Assembly (NCBI GenBank): GCA_003170295.1
Contig: PNAJ01000022.1
Span: 124,001-188,000, forward strand
Direction of reading: 5' to 3'
DNA: 64,000 nucleotides
Origin: Bryobacterales bacterium
GTDB taxonomy: Bacteria; Acidobacteriota; Terriglobia; Bryobacterales; Bryobacteraceae
The position numbers and the translations under genes are program-made. A model generated the notes under the pieces. The model was given only the letters and a program-made list of their open reading frames with translations. It did no database searches and was not told the origin of the DNA. Shown here in pieces: positions 25,949 through 33,612 of the stretch; position 1 is the first letter of the stretch; each line of letters starts with the position of its first letter.

Positions 25949-27913
25949 ATGTATAAAATCGCCACAGGTCGAGTCCTGATAGCCACACTTTTGGCCGCGC
26001 TGGGCCTCCAGGCCCAACCGGCTGGCACCCAGGGAGGGGATGCGCGAGCATCCTCGACGGCTGTTATCAACGTGGACGCGAAAGCATCGGCGACGGCTGT
26101 TTTTAAAGGAGATACGGCTGTTATAAAGGGTGACTGGCGCCGCATCGGCAACTCCCTTATCGACCGCTCCCTAGCCGCCCTCGCCACCGGCCCAGTCGAC
26201 CGCGTCTGGTACTCCGCGGACGGGTCTCAACTCCTGATCCGTACCGCCTCCGGCAGCGTGTTCGCGACCTCCGATTTTGAGACCTGGCAGGCGGCGTCCG
26301 CCATTCCTCCCGCGCCCGTCGCCCGCCCCGGCGCCGCGACCCTGCCCGAGCCTGGAGCCGTCACGCGCTCCGCCCGCTCCAACTCCTCGCGCTTGTATTC
26401 TTTCGCGAAATTCGTATATTCATCGGAGAATAACGGCGTCAGTTGGGACAATTTGACGGCATTTCGCAATACTTCGATTATCGGCGGCGGCCTGCATGAC
26501 CTCGCCGTGTCGCCCGCGAATGAGGAAGAGGCGGCCGTGGCTTCCGCCTCCGGCGTCTACCGCACCGTCGACGGAGGAAAATCCTGGAGCGGCCTGAATC
26601 AGGGCTTGCCCAATCTTCCTGTGGCGCGCCTGCTGAGCCTCCCCTCGGGTGATCGGGGCGCGCGCCTCGGTCTGCGCGACGCGAGCGTCGTCGAATGGGA
26701 GCCCGGACAGAAGCAGGCGTGGCTGCCCTCTGACAATACCGAGTATGTGATGAAGGATCTGGGGCTCCGCCAAGCCCTCACCGCGACGCAGGGTGTGAGG
26801 GTCACCGCGGTCGCGTTATCCAGCGAGATGGTTTACCTGGGCACCGCCGACGCGCAAATGTGGGTGTCGACAGACAGTGGCCAGACCTATTCGACAAAAT
26901 CCAGGGCCCCCCAAGGCGGCCCCGTCGAACGCTTCTGGACCGACCCCGCCGATCCCAGAATCGCCATCGCTGTCGTGGGCGCTCACGTTCTGCGAACAAT
27001 GTCCGGCGGTGCGGTATGGGACGATATGACCGGAAATTTACCGGATTCCGCCATCCACGGCGTCACCGCCGATCGAGCGAGCGGCGCGGTCTACATCGCA
27101 ACCGATCAAGGAGTCTTCTACGCCTCCGCTGACCTCGATATTCTGGGACAACCCGCATCTTGGCTGCGACTCGGCGGACTTCCGGAAGCTCCCGCTGCCG
27201 ATGTGAAACTCGACGAAGGAGCCCATCAGTTGTGGGCCGCCCTCGATGGCTTTGGCGTGTACTCGACGCTAGCCCCGCATCGTTTCCGCGATCCGCGTGT
27301 GGTGAGCGCCGCCGATTTCGTGGCTCGCGCCGCCGCACCGGGATCGCTCGTCAGCGTCGCCGGAGCACGCGTCAGTTCAGGCCAAGCCGGCAATTTGCCC
27401 GTAGCAGTGCTCGCGTCAACAGAAACTGAATCGCAAATCCAAATTCCGTTTGAAGCGCGAGGCTCCAGTATCTCGCTCGCAGTCTCTTCAGGTGACCGCA
27501 ACATGACCCTGCCTTCCGTTCCGCTGGAAGCGGCCGCCCCCGCGATTTTCGTCGCGCGCGACGGATCGCCCATGCTTCTCGACGCGGAATCCGGCGTCAT
27601 GTTGGACGCCATGACCCCAGCCCATTCGCGCGGGCATATTCAGATCCTAACCACCGGCCTGGGCCGTGTTACGCCGGATTGGCCCACGGGCATCGCCGGT
27701 CCAGTCGACAATCCCCCCAAGGTCGCGGCAACGGTGCGTGCATATCTCGACCGCCAGCCCGTCGAAGTCACCAAGGCGGTGCTCGCGCCCTACATCGGCT
27801 ACTATCTGATCGAAATAGAAGTCCCCAAAATCGTCAACTACGGCCCTGCGGAACTCTATCTCGAGGTCGGCACCCAATCCAGCAATCGCGTCCGGGTGTA
27901 TATTGAGCCTTAG
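25949..27913 (+). CDS. Secreted propeller protein with TIGR03437-type C-terminal domain
   Basis: The 654-residue protein has a signal peptide (IATGRVLIATLLAALGLQAQ) and a short internal repeat (STAVINVDAKASATAVFKGD). A sortilin/BNR-like propeller follows, with Asp-box-like blades (TVDGGKSWSGL, STDSGQTYS, SENNGVSWDNL). The last 210 residues match the extracellular domain known as TIGR03437, frequent in Solibacter-type genomes: SAADFVARAAAPGSLVSVAG, SQIQIPFE, GHIQILTTGLGRVTPDWPTG and a VRVYIEP end. The role is unknown; binding to a surface glycan or protein is likely. A TACAAT box (25932-25937) lies eleven bases before ATG 25949 with no ribosome binding site. Confidence 0.85.
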   Translation: MYKIATGRVLIATLLAALGLQAQPAGTQGGDARASSTAVINVDAKASATAVFKGDTAVIKGDWRRIGNSLIDRSLAALATGPVDRVWYSADGSQLLIRTASGSVFATSDFETWQAASAIPPAPVARPGAATLPEPGAVTRSARSNSSRLYSFAKFVYSSENNGVSWDNLTAFRNTSIIGGGLHDLAVSPANEEEAAVASASGVYRTVDGGKSWSGLNQGLPNLPVARLLSLPSGDRGARLGLRDASVVEWEPGQKQAWLPSDNTEYVMKDLGLRQALTATQGVRVTAVALSSEMVYLGTADAQMWVSTDSGQTYSTKSRAPQGGPVERFWTDPADPRIAIAVVGAHVLRTMSGGAVWDDMTGNLPDSAIHGVTADRASGAVYIATDQGVFYASADLDILGQPASWLRLGGLPEAPAADVKLDEGAHQLWAALDGFGVYSTLAPHRFRDPRVVSAADFVARAAAPGSLVSVAGARVSSGQAGNLPVAVLASTETESQIQIPFEARGSSISLAVSSGDRNMTLPSVPLEAAAPAIFVARDGSPMLLDAESGVMLDAMTPAHSRGHIQILTTGLGRVTPDWPTGIAGPVDNPPKVAATVRAYLDRQPVEVTKAVLAPYIGYYLIEIEVPKIVNYGPAELYLEVGTQSSNRVRVYIEP

Positions 27914-27928
27914 ACGGGATCCGCAGTC

Positions 27929-28234
27929 ATGCCTTTGCCAAACATAAAGACAGCTCCCGACAAACTGTTTTATGCCGAGGCCCTTCATCCTGTCCTGCGC
28001 ACTATAGTGCCATTTGAAGTGCGCTTCGAACGCACCGAGAACGGTTATGCGGCTGTTGTTCACGACCTCGATGAATACGGACTCGGGGACACGCCAGATG
28101 ACGCTCTCGAAGATCTTGGCAACACGCTCCAGGAGCTTTATTTTTCCCTGGAGCGCGATGAATCGCGGCTTTCCGGAGATCTGCTCTCGGTCTGGGACCG
28201 GTTAAAGGGCCATGTGACGCGAATCGAACGATGA
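27929..28234 (+). CDS. HicB-like antitoxin candidate
   Basis: The 101-residue protein contains a HicB-like partial RNase H fold: VPFEVRFERTENGYAAVVHDL followed by GLGDTPDDALEDLGNTLQEL, the spacing typical of HicB N-terminal domains. It lacks an obvious C-terminal DNA-binding helix-turn-helix. Its TGA overlaps the ATG of the next gene in an ATGA arrangement, as in many toxin-antitoxin pairs. The assignment rests on fold-like pattern and gene pairing, not on a strong family signature. Confidence 0.6.
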   Translation: MPLPNIKTAPDKLFYAEALHPVLRTIVPFEVRFERTENGYAAVVHDLDEYGLGDTPDDALEDLGNTLQELYFSLERDESRLSGDLLSVWDRLKGHVTRIER

Positions 28235-28512
28235 AAGTCCACGAGTTTACCAGGCTTGAGAACAAGCTTGGCCTGAAGACTCGGAACGCCGGTGATCGAT
28301 TGGCGTGGTTCGAACATGAGGGAACAGTGGTCGTTAGAACAAAGCGTTCCCACGGCAACAAGGATCTCCCTGAAAACCTCATCCGCCAGCAACTTAAGCT
28401 CAACGAAACCCAGTTCTCCGGATTGATCTCTTGCACCGTAAGCCGGGATGACTATATCGAGATCTTACGGTCTAAGAAGATTATCGGCGATTCTACCAAG
28501 CCACCACAATAG
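28231..28512 (+). CDS. HicA-like toxin candidate
   Basis: The 93-residue protein follows the HicB-like gene with a four-base overlap. It shows a double-stranded RNA-binding-like alternation of helix and strand (VHEFTRLENKLGLKTR, WFEHEGTVVVRTKRSHG) and a conserved-looking LIRQQLKLNETQFSGLISC segment. True HicA toxins have a catalytic histidine in a G-S-H motif; here RSHGNK could play that role. If the pair is real, the product would be a ribosome-independent mRNA interferase. An alternative is a two-gene family of unknown function. Confidence 0.5.
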   Translation: MKVHEFTRLENKLGLKTRNAGDRLAWFEHEGTVVVRTKRSHGNKDLPENLIRQQLKLNETQFSGLISCTVSRDDYIEILRSKKIIGDSTKPPQ

Positions 28513-28558
28513 AGGAGTATCTGCATGGCAGTTGCTAGGAGAAACTCGCTCTCTCTGA

Positions 28559-28909
28559 TCAACGCTGCGCTTTGACCGCCGTTCGGGGCTTCGCTGGAGT
28601 CTTGATCGGAACGGCCCGCAGCTCAAGCCGCCGGTTCAACGCCGCGGCAATTCTGCGCACCATTGCCAGCGTATGGCCTTCGTAATCGGCAGCCTCCAGA
28701 CGGCAGATCGCGGAGGCTGTCGTCCCCACACGCTTGGCCAGCTCGCGCTGGCTGAGGCCTGCTTTCGTTCTCATGTCGTAGATCAATTGGGCCGCTTCAA
28801 CGTTAACAACTTCCTGTTCAAAATCGGCTTGTCTCCGCGGATCGTCGCCAATGATCTTCTCGTAGACGACTTGGAGTGCTTCAGACTGAAATCGCTTCTT
28901 AGTGTCCAT
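28559..28909 (-). CDS. HigA-like XRE antitoxin
   Basis: The 116-residue protein starts at ATG 28909, seven bases after the toxin stop, behind a GGAG site; the longer frame to 29005 would overlap the toxin gene heavily. The centre holds a helix-turn-helix of the XRE/Cro type (LIYDMRTKAGLSQRELAKRV, TASAICRLEAADYEGHTLAM), followed by a basic proline-rich tail. It would neutralise the upstream toxin and repress the operon through the palindrome at 29287-29306. The toxin-first order is the one typical of HigBA. Confidence 0.85.
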   Translation of the reverse strand: MDTKKRFQSEALQVVYEKIIGDDPRRQADFEQEVVNVEAAQLIYDMRTKAGLSQRELAKRVGTTASAICRLEAADYEGHTLAMVRRIAAALNRRLELRAVPIKTPAKPRTAVKAQR

Positions 28910-28916
28910 TGTGTCG

Positions 28917-29279
28917 TTATCTCCTGAAAGTATGTGCCTTCGGATCGGCCTCAAACTTCCGCTTTCGTTTGATTGCACGCCGGATCTCAACCGCCGGGAC
29001 AACACCCTCTTTTTTCAGCCCATGGGAGACCACGACAACATTCTTGCCCGAGAAGAAATACAGGATGCGGTAGTGGACACCCTGGTAGGATGGGCGCAGC
29101 TCATAAATACCGCCCCCAAGAAAATCGGCAATCGGACGCCGTAGTTCGTGTCCCATCGCTTCGAGTTGGCCCAGGTAGGCGAGGCATTTGTCCAAGGCCT
29201 TGGAAGGAACCCTTTCCAGCCATTCGAGCATCGGGACCTCGTCTTCCTCTTTGTAGAAGATCAAGTCCGACTTCGGCAC
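28917..29279 (-). CDS. RelE/HigB-superfamily toxin (Gp49-like)
   Basis: The 120-residue protein matches the phage-derived Gp49-like branch of the RelE superfamily, ribosome-dependent or free mRNA interferases. Landmarks are VPMLEWLERVPSKALDKCLAYL, RPIADFLGGGIYELRPSYQGVHYRILYFF and VVVVSHGLKKEGVVPAVEIRRA. Translation starts at GTG 29279, only seven bases from the operator palindrome and without a ribosome binding site. The antitoxin gene follows after seven bases. It lies next to a second, HicBA-like pair on the opposite strand. Confidence 0.87.
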   Translation of the reverse strand: MPKSDLIFYKEEDEVPMLEWLERVPSKALDKCLAYLGQLEAMGHELRRPIADFLGGGIYELRPSYQGVHYRILYFFSGKNVVVVSHGLKKEGVVPAVEIRRAIKRKRKFEADPKAHTFRR

Positions 29280-29286
29280 AGTTCAA

Positions 29287-29306
29287 TGTTCGCATAGATG
29301 CGAACA
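29287..29306. promoter_or_regulatory. Operator palindrome of the HigBA-like pair
   Basis: TGTTCGCA (29287-29294) and TGCGAACA (29299-29306) form a perfect eight-base palindrome around TAGA, directly upstream of the toxin start at 29279. A TTGACG box on the minus strand lies just beyond it, so a bound XRE antitoxin would block the promoter. It may also affect the divergent methyltransferase promoter a few bases away. Confidence 0.75.
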
Positions 29307-29310
29307 TGCG

Positions 29311-29339
29311 TCAACAAATCGCCTGGGATACGCTATATT
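29311..29339 (+). promoter_or_regulatory. Promoter of the methyltransferase gene
   Basis: TCAACA (29311-29316) and TATATT (29334-29339) are spaced by 17 bases, close to the sigma-70 consensus. The ATG of the methyltransferase gene begins at 29348, eight bases after the -10 box, so the transcript would be nearly leaderless. Confidence 0.6.
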
Positions 29340-29347
29340 GAACTTTG

Positions 29348-29872
29348 ATGCGCCCAGTACTACTATCCATCCTCGCGCTCTCACTCTTAGCCCAGAATAA
29401 AACCGAGAAACTGGCTCCCTACTACCCCACCCCCGAAACCATCGTCGAAAAAATGCTTCGCTTCGGCGACGTAAAGCCCGGCGAAAAAGTATACGACCTC
29501 GGCTCCGGCGACGGACGCATCGTCATCATGGCGGCCAAAAAGTTCAAGGCGAACGCCGTGGGCGTGGAGTTCGACGATAGCCTTGCAAAGCAAAGCTCGG
29601 ACCGCATCGCCAAGCTGGGACTCGCCGCCACCGCGCGCATCATTCATGGCGACCTGCTCGTTCAGGATTATTCGGACGCCGATCTGCTCACCGTCTATTT
29701 ACTACCCATGTCCAACGACAAGGTCGCGCCGATCCTCGAAAAGCAGCTCAAGAAAGGCGCGCGCATCGTCGCGCACGACTTCGAGTTTTCGGCCTGGAAG
29801 CCCGAGAAAATTCAGGATATCGACGACGACGGCGAAGGACGCAGCCACCGTTTGTACCTGTACCGGCGCTGA
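29348..29872 (+). CDS. SAM-dependent methyltransferase with N-terminal export-like segment
   Basis: The 174-residue protein has a class I Rossmann methyltransferase core: motif I VYDLGSGDGRIVIMAA, the acidic residue GVEFDD after strand 2, and IIHGDLLVQDYSDADLLTVYLLP for motifs II-III. This is the pattern of small DOT1/PCMT-like methyltransferases. The first 17 residues (MRPVLLSILALSLLAQN) look like a signal peptide, which is odd because SAM is cytoplasmic. Either it is a membrane anchor or the true start lies further in, but no internal start with a ribosome binding site is evident. The substrate is unknown. It is followed closely by the histidine kinase gene. Confidence 0.82.
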   Translation: MRPVLLSILALSLLAQNKTEKLAPYYPTPETIVEKMLRFGDVKPGEKVYDLGSGDGRIVIMAAKKFKANAVGVEFDDSLAKQSSDRIAKLGLAATARIIHGDLLVQDYSDADLLTVYLLPMSNDKVAPILEKQLKKGARIVAHDFEFSAWKPEKIQDIDDDGEGRSHRLYLYRR

Positions 29873-29875
29873 TTT

Positions 29876-31027
29876 ATGGTTCCTTTCCGGGGGCGATTCT
29901 CCCTCCGCATCGCGCGTCTGCTGCTCGCCTGCGCGTGCCTCATGGGCTACGGGCGGGCCGTTGGCTGGCGCTTCACCTGGGTCATCGCCGTTCTCATCGC
30001 CTACCTGGTCTACTCCGTCGGCGCGATGTTCGAGGTCCGCTACGATTCCTCCTCGCGCGCCAATCTCGGCTTGGTCATCGATACCGCGTACTTCGGATTG
30101 TGGACCTGGCTTGCCCCCGGAGGCTGGACCGGCAGCACGCCCGCAAGTTGGTTATCCGCGCTCGATGGAGCTTATCTGTTTGCATCGGCAGTATTGTTGC
30201 AGCAGGTATCGCGTGTGGTGATGGTGGCCGGGATCACTCTGCTCGACTCGGTGATCCTCACGCCCCCCGAGGAAATGTCGCTGGTCACCACCATGCTGGG
30301 CATGGGTTCCGTCTCGATCGCAATCGCGCTCTATAAACGTTATCTCGAGCGGCGCATGTCGAGCACTCTGCGTCACAACGTCATTATCCGCAGCCAGGCT
30401 CAAGGCGCTCGTGAAGCGGAGCGCGAGCGCATGGCGCACGATTTTCACGATGGCCCGCTGCAAAGCTTCATCAGTTTCCAGATGCGCCTGGAGGTCATCA
30501 AGAAACTGCTGGCGCGCGATGTGGAATCAGCCGCCGGAGAGTTGCGGCAGTTGCAGGATTTGTGCCGCTCGCAAGTCGGTGAATTGCGCGGCTTCGTGCG
30601 CAGCATGCGCCCCACCGACGAAGGCGTCAGTTTAAGCGCGTCATTAAGCCGCATGGTGGAGCAATTTCAGCGGGAAACGGGCATTTCCTGCACTTTTTTA
30701 GCCGGCGATTTTTACGATCCCGAGGAAATCGAAGTTTCTCTTGAACTGCTGCAAATTGTCCGCGAAACGCTCACGAACATCAATAAACACTCCGGCGCGT
30801 CGCGCCTCGCCGTATCGATCGTGAAACGCGAGCAAAGGCTCGAGATTTCAGCCGAAGATAACGGCGGCGGGTTTCCGTTCAGTGGCTCCTTCAACTTGGA
30901 AGAGTTGGAATTGTTGAGGTTAGGCCCGGTCAGCATTAAGCGCCGCGTTCGAATGTTGGGCGGCGAGATGCAGCTCGAATCGAAGCCGGGGCGGGGCGTT
31001 AGTTTGCAGATCAGGATTCCGGTTTGA
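29876..31027 (+). CDS. NarL-type membrane sensor histidine kinase
   Basis: This 383-residue sensor kinase has about five N-terminal membrane helices (residues 10-150) with no extracellular sensor domain. A HisKA_3 dimerisation domain follows, with the phosphoacceptor His191 in AHDFHDGPLQS, then a HATPase with the N-box LLQIVRETLTNINKHSGA and the G-box AEDNGGGF. Such kinases normally signal to a LuxR-type response regulator, but none is in the window. It starts four bases after the methyltransferase stop and its own TGA overlaps the TTG of the next gene, so the three form a probable operon. Confidence 0.9.
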   Translation: MVPFRGRFSLRIARLLLACACLMGYGRAVGWRFTWVIAVLIAYLVYSVGAMFEVRYDSSSRANLGLVIDTAYFGLWTWLAPGGWTGSTPASWLSALDGAYLFASAVLLQQVSRVVMVAGITLLDSVILTPPEEMSLVTTMLGMGSVSIAIALYKRYLERRMSSTLRHNVIIRSQAQGAREAERERMAHDFHDGPLQSFISFQMRLEVIKKLLARDVESAAGELRQLQDLCRSQVGELRGFVRSMRPTDEGVSLSASLSRMVEQFQRETGISCTFLAGDFYDPEEIEVSLELLQIVRETLTNINKHSGASRLAVSIVKREQRLEISAEDNGGGFPFSGSFNLEELELLRLGPVSIKRRVRMLGGEMQLESKPGRGVSLQIRIPV

Positions 31028-31926
31028 AACGCATTGCACTCATTCCGCTGGCATTGTGCGCGTGCAAATATGCGGATTTCACGCTGCCTCCGCCCGATTC
31101 CGCTGGACCGAAAGCGCCGTTTCATTGGGAGGGGTCTCCCGAACCAGTGCTTTCGCGCGGCGATTGGGATTCGGGCGATGTTTTGAACCCGTCCGTGGTC
31201 CGTTTTCATGGCGAATATTTGAACTATTATTCGGGATACGACGGTCGCACATGGAGCACGGGACTGGCGGCGTCAAATGACGGAATTCATTGGACAAAAC
31301 GCGGCAGGATTCTGTCGCCCGATGCCGCGAACGGGTCAGCGGTGGTGCGCGGCGAGGAGATCTTTTATTGGTATCAGACAGGTTCTCCGGTCCAGATTGC
31401 GCTCAAGGGTTCGATCGTCCTAAAAACCGGTCCGCGAGGCAGTTGGGATGAGATCGGCGTTGCCGATCCGTATGTAATTGAGCGCAATGGGAAATTTTAT
31501 CTCTACTACCTCGGGATGGATCGCGCGCGGCGGCAAAGGCTCGGAGTCGCACGATCCCGCGACGGGGTCGTATGGGAGAAGCTTATTGCCAATCCAATCT
31601 TAGAGTTAGGAGCCTCCGGCGCTTTTGATGAAATGGGATTAGGCGAGCCCGCTGTGTGGTCGTCCGGAGGCTCTTATTGGATGCTTTATACCGGGCGAGC
31701 ACGAGGCGAAAAGCGACGGATTGGACTGGCGAAATCACCAGACGGCGTCCATTGGTCGCGCGAGCCGCTCGTGATTGAGGGGACCAGCGACTGGGATCGG
31801 GAAGTGGTGTGCGATCCGACGGTCGAATTGCTGCCCGAAGGGGTGCGAGTCTGGTTCGGGGGAGGCGATCGACCACGCCCGGATCAGGGCTTACATGGCC
31901 AAATAGGCGTCGGTATGCTGCGTTAG
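31024..31926 (+). CDS. Lipoprotein with GH43/GH32-like five-bladed propeller
   Basis: The 300-residue protein starts at TTG 31024, overlapping the kinase stop as TTGA. The N-terminus (RIALIPLALCACKYADF) carries a lipobox-like LCAC, so a lipoprotein is predicted. Repeats of the type NPSVVRFHGEYLNYYSGYDG, YVIERNGKFYLYYLGMDRAR and SGGSYWMLYTGRARGEKR, with SxDGxxW corners, form a five-bladed propeller as in glycoside hydrolase families 43, 32 and 130. The DPYV and GEPAVW segments could carry catalytic acids, but I cannot name the family or substrate. The operon with a sensor kinase suggests a sugar-related response. Confidence 0.75.
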   Translation: MKRIALIPLALCACKYADFTLPPPDSAGPKAPFHWEGSPEPVLSRGDWDSGDVLNPSVVRFHGEYLNYYSGYDGRTWSTGLAASNDGIHWTKRGRILSPDAANGSAVVRGEEIFYWYQTGSPVQIALKGSIVLKTGPRGSWDEIGVADPYVIERNGKFYLYYLGMDRARRQRLGVARSRDGVVWEKLIANPILELGASGAFDEMGLGEPAVWSSGGSYWMLYTGRARGEKRRIGLAKSPDGVHWSREPLVIEGTSDWDREVVCDPTVELLPEGVRVWFGGGDRPRPDQGLHGQIGVGMLR

Positions 31927-31930
31927 AACG

Positions 31931-31978
31931 CCTTAAATGACCGAGATTTGCACTCCGCGAGGCCTTAATTGACCATAA
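31931..31978 (+). repeat. Tandem CCTTAAWTGACC pair, intergenic copy
   Basis: CCTTAAATGACC (31931-31942) and CCTTAATTGACC (31963-31974, extended by ATAA) are two direct 12-mers spaced 32 bases apart, in the gap between two convergent genes. The same pair occurs inverted, inside a gene, at 62328-62385 with a spacing of 42 bases. Confidence 0.7.
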
Positions 31979-32049
31979 TTACAGCAAGCGAAGCGTCACT
32001 TCGAACACACGCTGGAAATGACGACAATTGCCAGTATTTTTCTCATATT

Positions 32050-33402
32050 TCACCGTTCTCTCGCGAGTCCTAGCGCGCGAATTCGTTTATGCAGGTTGGT
32101 CCGTTCCATTCCGAGCGCACGCGCGGCGCTCGATACGTTCCATTTTGCTTCGTCGAGTGCGCGGAGAATGTGTTCTCTCTCCGCGGATTCCTTGGCCTCG
32201 CGCAAATTTCCTTTGGGCTGCGCCGCGCCGCGCGACAAGCGAATCTCGATGGGAATCGATTCGGCGGTCAGTACGTCGCCGCGCGTTAGAATCGCCATTC
32301 GCTCCACGGTATTTCGCAATTCGCGAATATTTCCGGGCCAGTGATGATCCTCCAGCGTTTCCGCCACATCGGGATGGAGGGACTTGGGCTTGAAATTATT
32401 GCGGGCGCAAAACTCCGCCAGGAAATATTCGGCCAGCGCACGAATATCCTCCTTGCGTTCGCGCAGGGCCGGCACGCGGACCGGCACGACGCACAAGCGA
32501 TAGTACAAATCTTCCCTGAATTTTTGCTGCGCTACCATTTCCTGCAAATCGCGATTAGTGGCGGAGATCACGCGGACCGTGACCTTGATCGCCTGCTCGC
32601 CACCGACGCGGTGAAATTCGCCTTCCTGCAAAACGCGGAGCAATTTCGCTTGCGATGCCGCGTGGAGGTCGCCTACTTCGTCGAGGAATATGGTTCCGCC
32701 ATCGGCCAGTTCGAACTTGCCGCGACGCGCGGCGGTCGCTCCGGTGAAGGCGCCTTTTTCGTGGCCGAAGAGTTCGCTTTCAATCAGCTCGGTTGGGATG
32801 GCTGCGCAATTGACCTTCACGAAGGGGCCGTTCGCGAACGGACTTTCGGCGTGCAGATGCGCCGCTAGCAATTCTTTTCCCGTTCCCGATTCGCCGGTGA
32901 GCAAGACGCGAGCATCACTGCGCGCGGCCATGGTGGCCTGATCGAGCACTCGTTCAAACGCGGCGCACGATCCGATCATGCGCGCGGAACCTGCGATTTC
33001 GCGGAGGCGGCGATTCTCCTCGCGCAGCTTGGATTGATCTAGGGCATGCTTTAAGGAGAGCAGCACCTTGTCGCGGCTCAACGGTTTTTCGAGGAAATCG
33101 AAAGCGCCCGCGTGGACGGCCTCGACTGCATCGGCGATGGTGCCGTGACCGGAGATCATCAGAATGGGCGCGTCCATATCACTAGCGCGATCGTTGGATC
33201 GGAGCCAGCGCACGAAGTCGATGCCGCTGCCGTCGGGTAAGCGAACATCGACCAGATAGGCGTCGGGACGATGGGGATGGGCGCGGGCTTCGGCTACCGA
33301 GAGGCAGACGGTGACGGCGTAGCCTTCGCGCTCCAGAATTAATTTGAGCGAGCGGCCGATGTTTTCTTCGTCATCGACGATTAGGATTCGTCTTTGCGCC
33401 AT
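32050..33402 (-). CDS. NtrC-family sigma-54-dependent response regulator
   Basis: The 450-residue regulator has an N-terminal receiver (ILIVDDEEN, phosphorylation site Asp52 in YLVDVRLPDGSG, FLEKPL), a central AAA+ domain with Walker A GESGTGKE, the sigma-54 contact loop GAFTGA and Walker B GGTIFLDEVGDL, and a Fis-type helix-turn-helix at the C-terminus (NVSSAARALGMERTNLHKRI). It activates sigma-54 promoters when phosphorylated. Start ATG 33402 is chosen because AGGAG stands just before it; a frame to 33438 exists. The NtrY-like kinase encoded upstream is the probable partner. Confidence 0.95.
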   Translation of the reverse strand: MAQRRILIVDDEENIGRSLKLILEREGYAVTVCLSVAEARAHPHRPDAYLVDVRLPDGSGIDFVRWLRSNDRASDMDAPILMISGHGTIADAVEAVHAGAFDFLEKPLSRDKVLLSLKHALDQSKLREENRRLREIAGSARMIGSCAAFERVLDQATMAARSDARVLLTGESGTGKELLAAHLHAESPFANGPFVKVNCAAIPTELIESELFGHEKGAFTGATAARRGKFELADGGTIFLDEVGDLHAASQAKLLRVLQEGEFHRVGGEQAIKVTVRVISATNRDLQEMVAQQKFREDLYYRLCVVPVRVPALRERKEDIRALAEYFLAEFCARNNFKPKSLHPDVAETLEDHHWPGNIRELRNTVERMAILTRGDVLTAESIPIEIRLSRGAAQPKGNLREAKESAEREHILRALDEAKWNVSSAARALGMERTNLHKRIRALGLARER

Positions 33403-33460
33403 GTTGCTCCTGAGGTTTTCATCGGGAATATGGACCACCCGGTCATTTTTTCGTGCCTGT

Positions 33461-33486
33461 CCGCATGCTTACGCATGGCGGTTCCG
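33461..33486 (+). repeat. 26-bp dispersed repeat, copy 2
   Basis: This is an exact copy of 11735-11760, located in the gap between the kinase and regulator genes. Only the 26 bases match; the flanks differ. Confidence 0.8.
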
Positions 33487-33554
33487 TGTCGGCACTTGGG
33501 GACGCGAACGGATGCGGAAAAGTAACCAGCCCGGTGAGGGCAGGGACGGGGAAA

Positions 33555-33572
33555 CGGCGGCTGAAGCCGCCG
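33555..33572. repeat. GC-rich hairpin between kinase and regulator
   Basis: CGGCGGC and GCCGCCG pair around TGAA. The following CTGCAAGCTAAAGCTCGC has a second weak stem. There is no T-run in either direction. Similar GCCGCC units occur at 59513-59550, which suggests a dispersed palindrome. It may tune read-through or mRNA stability between the two signalling genes. Confidence 0.6.
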
Positions 33573-33612
33573 CTGCAAGCTAAAGCTCGCGCCACCAATG
33601 CAGAGAGATTCG

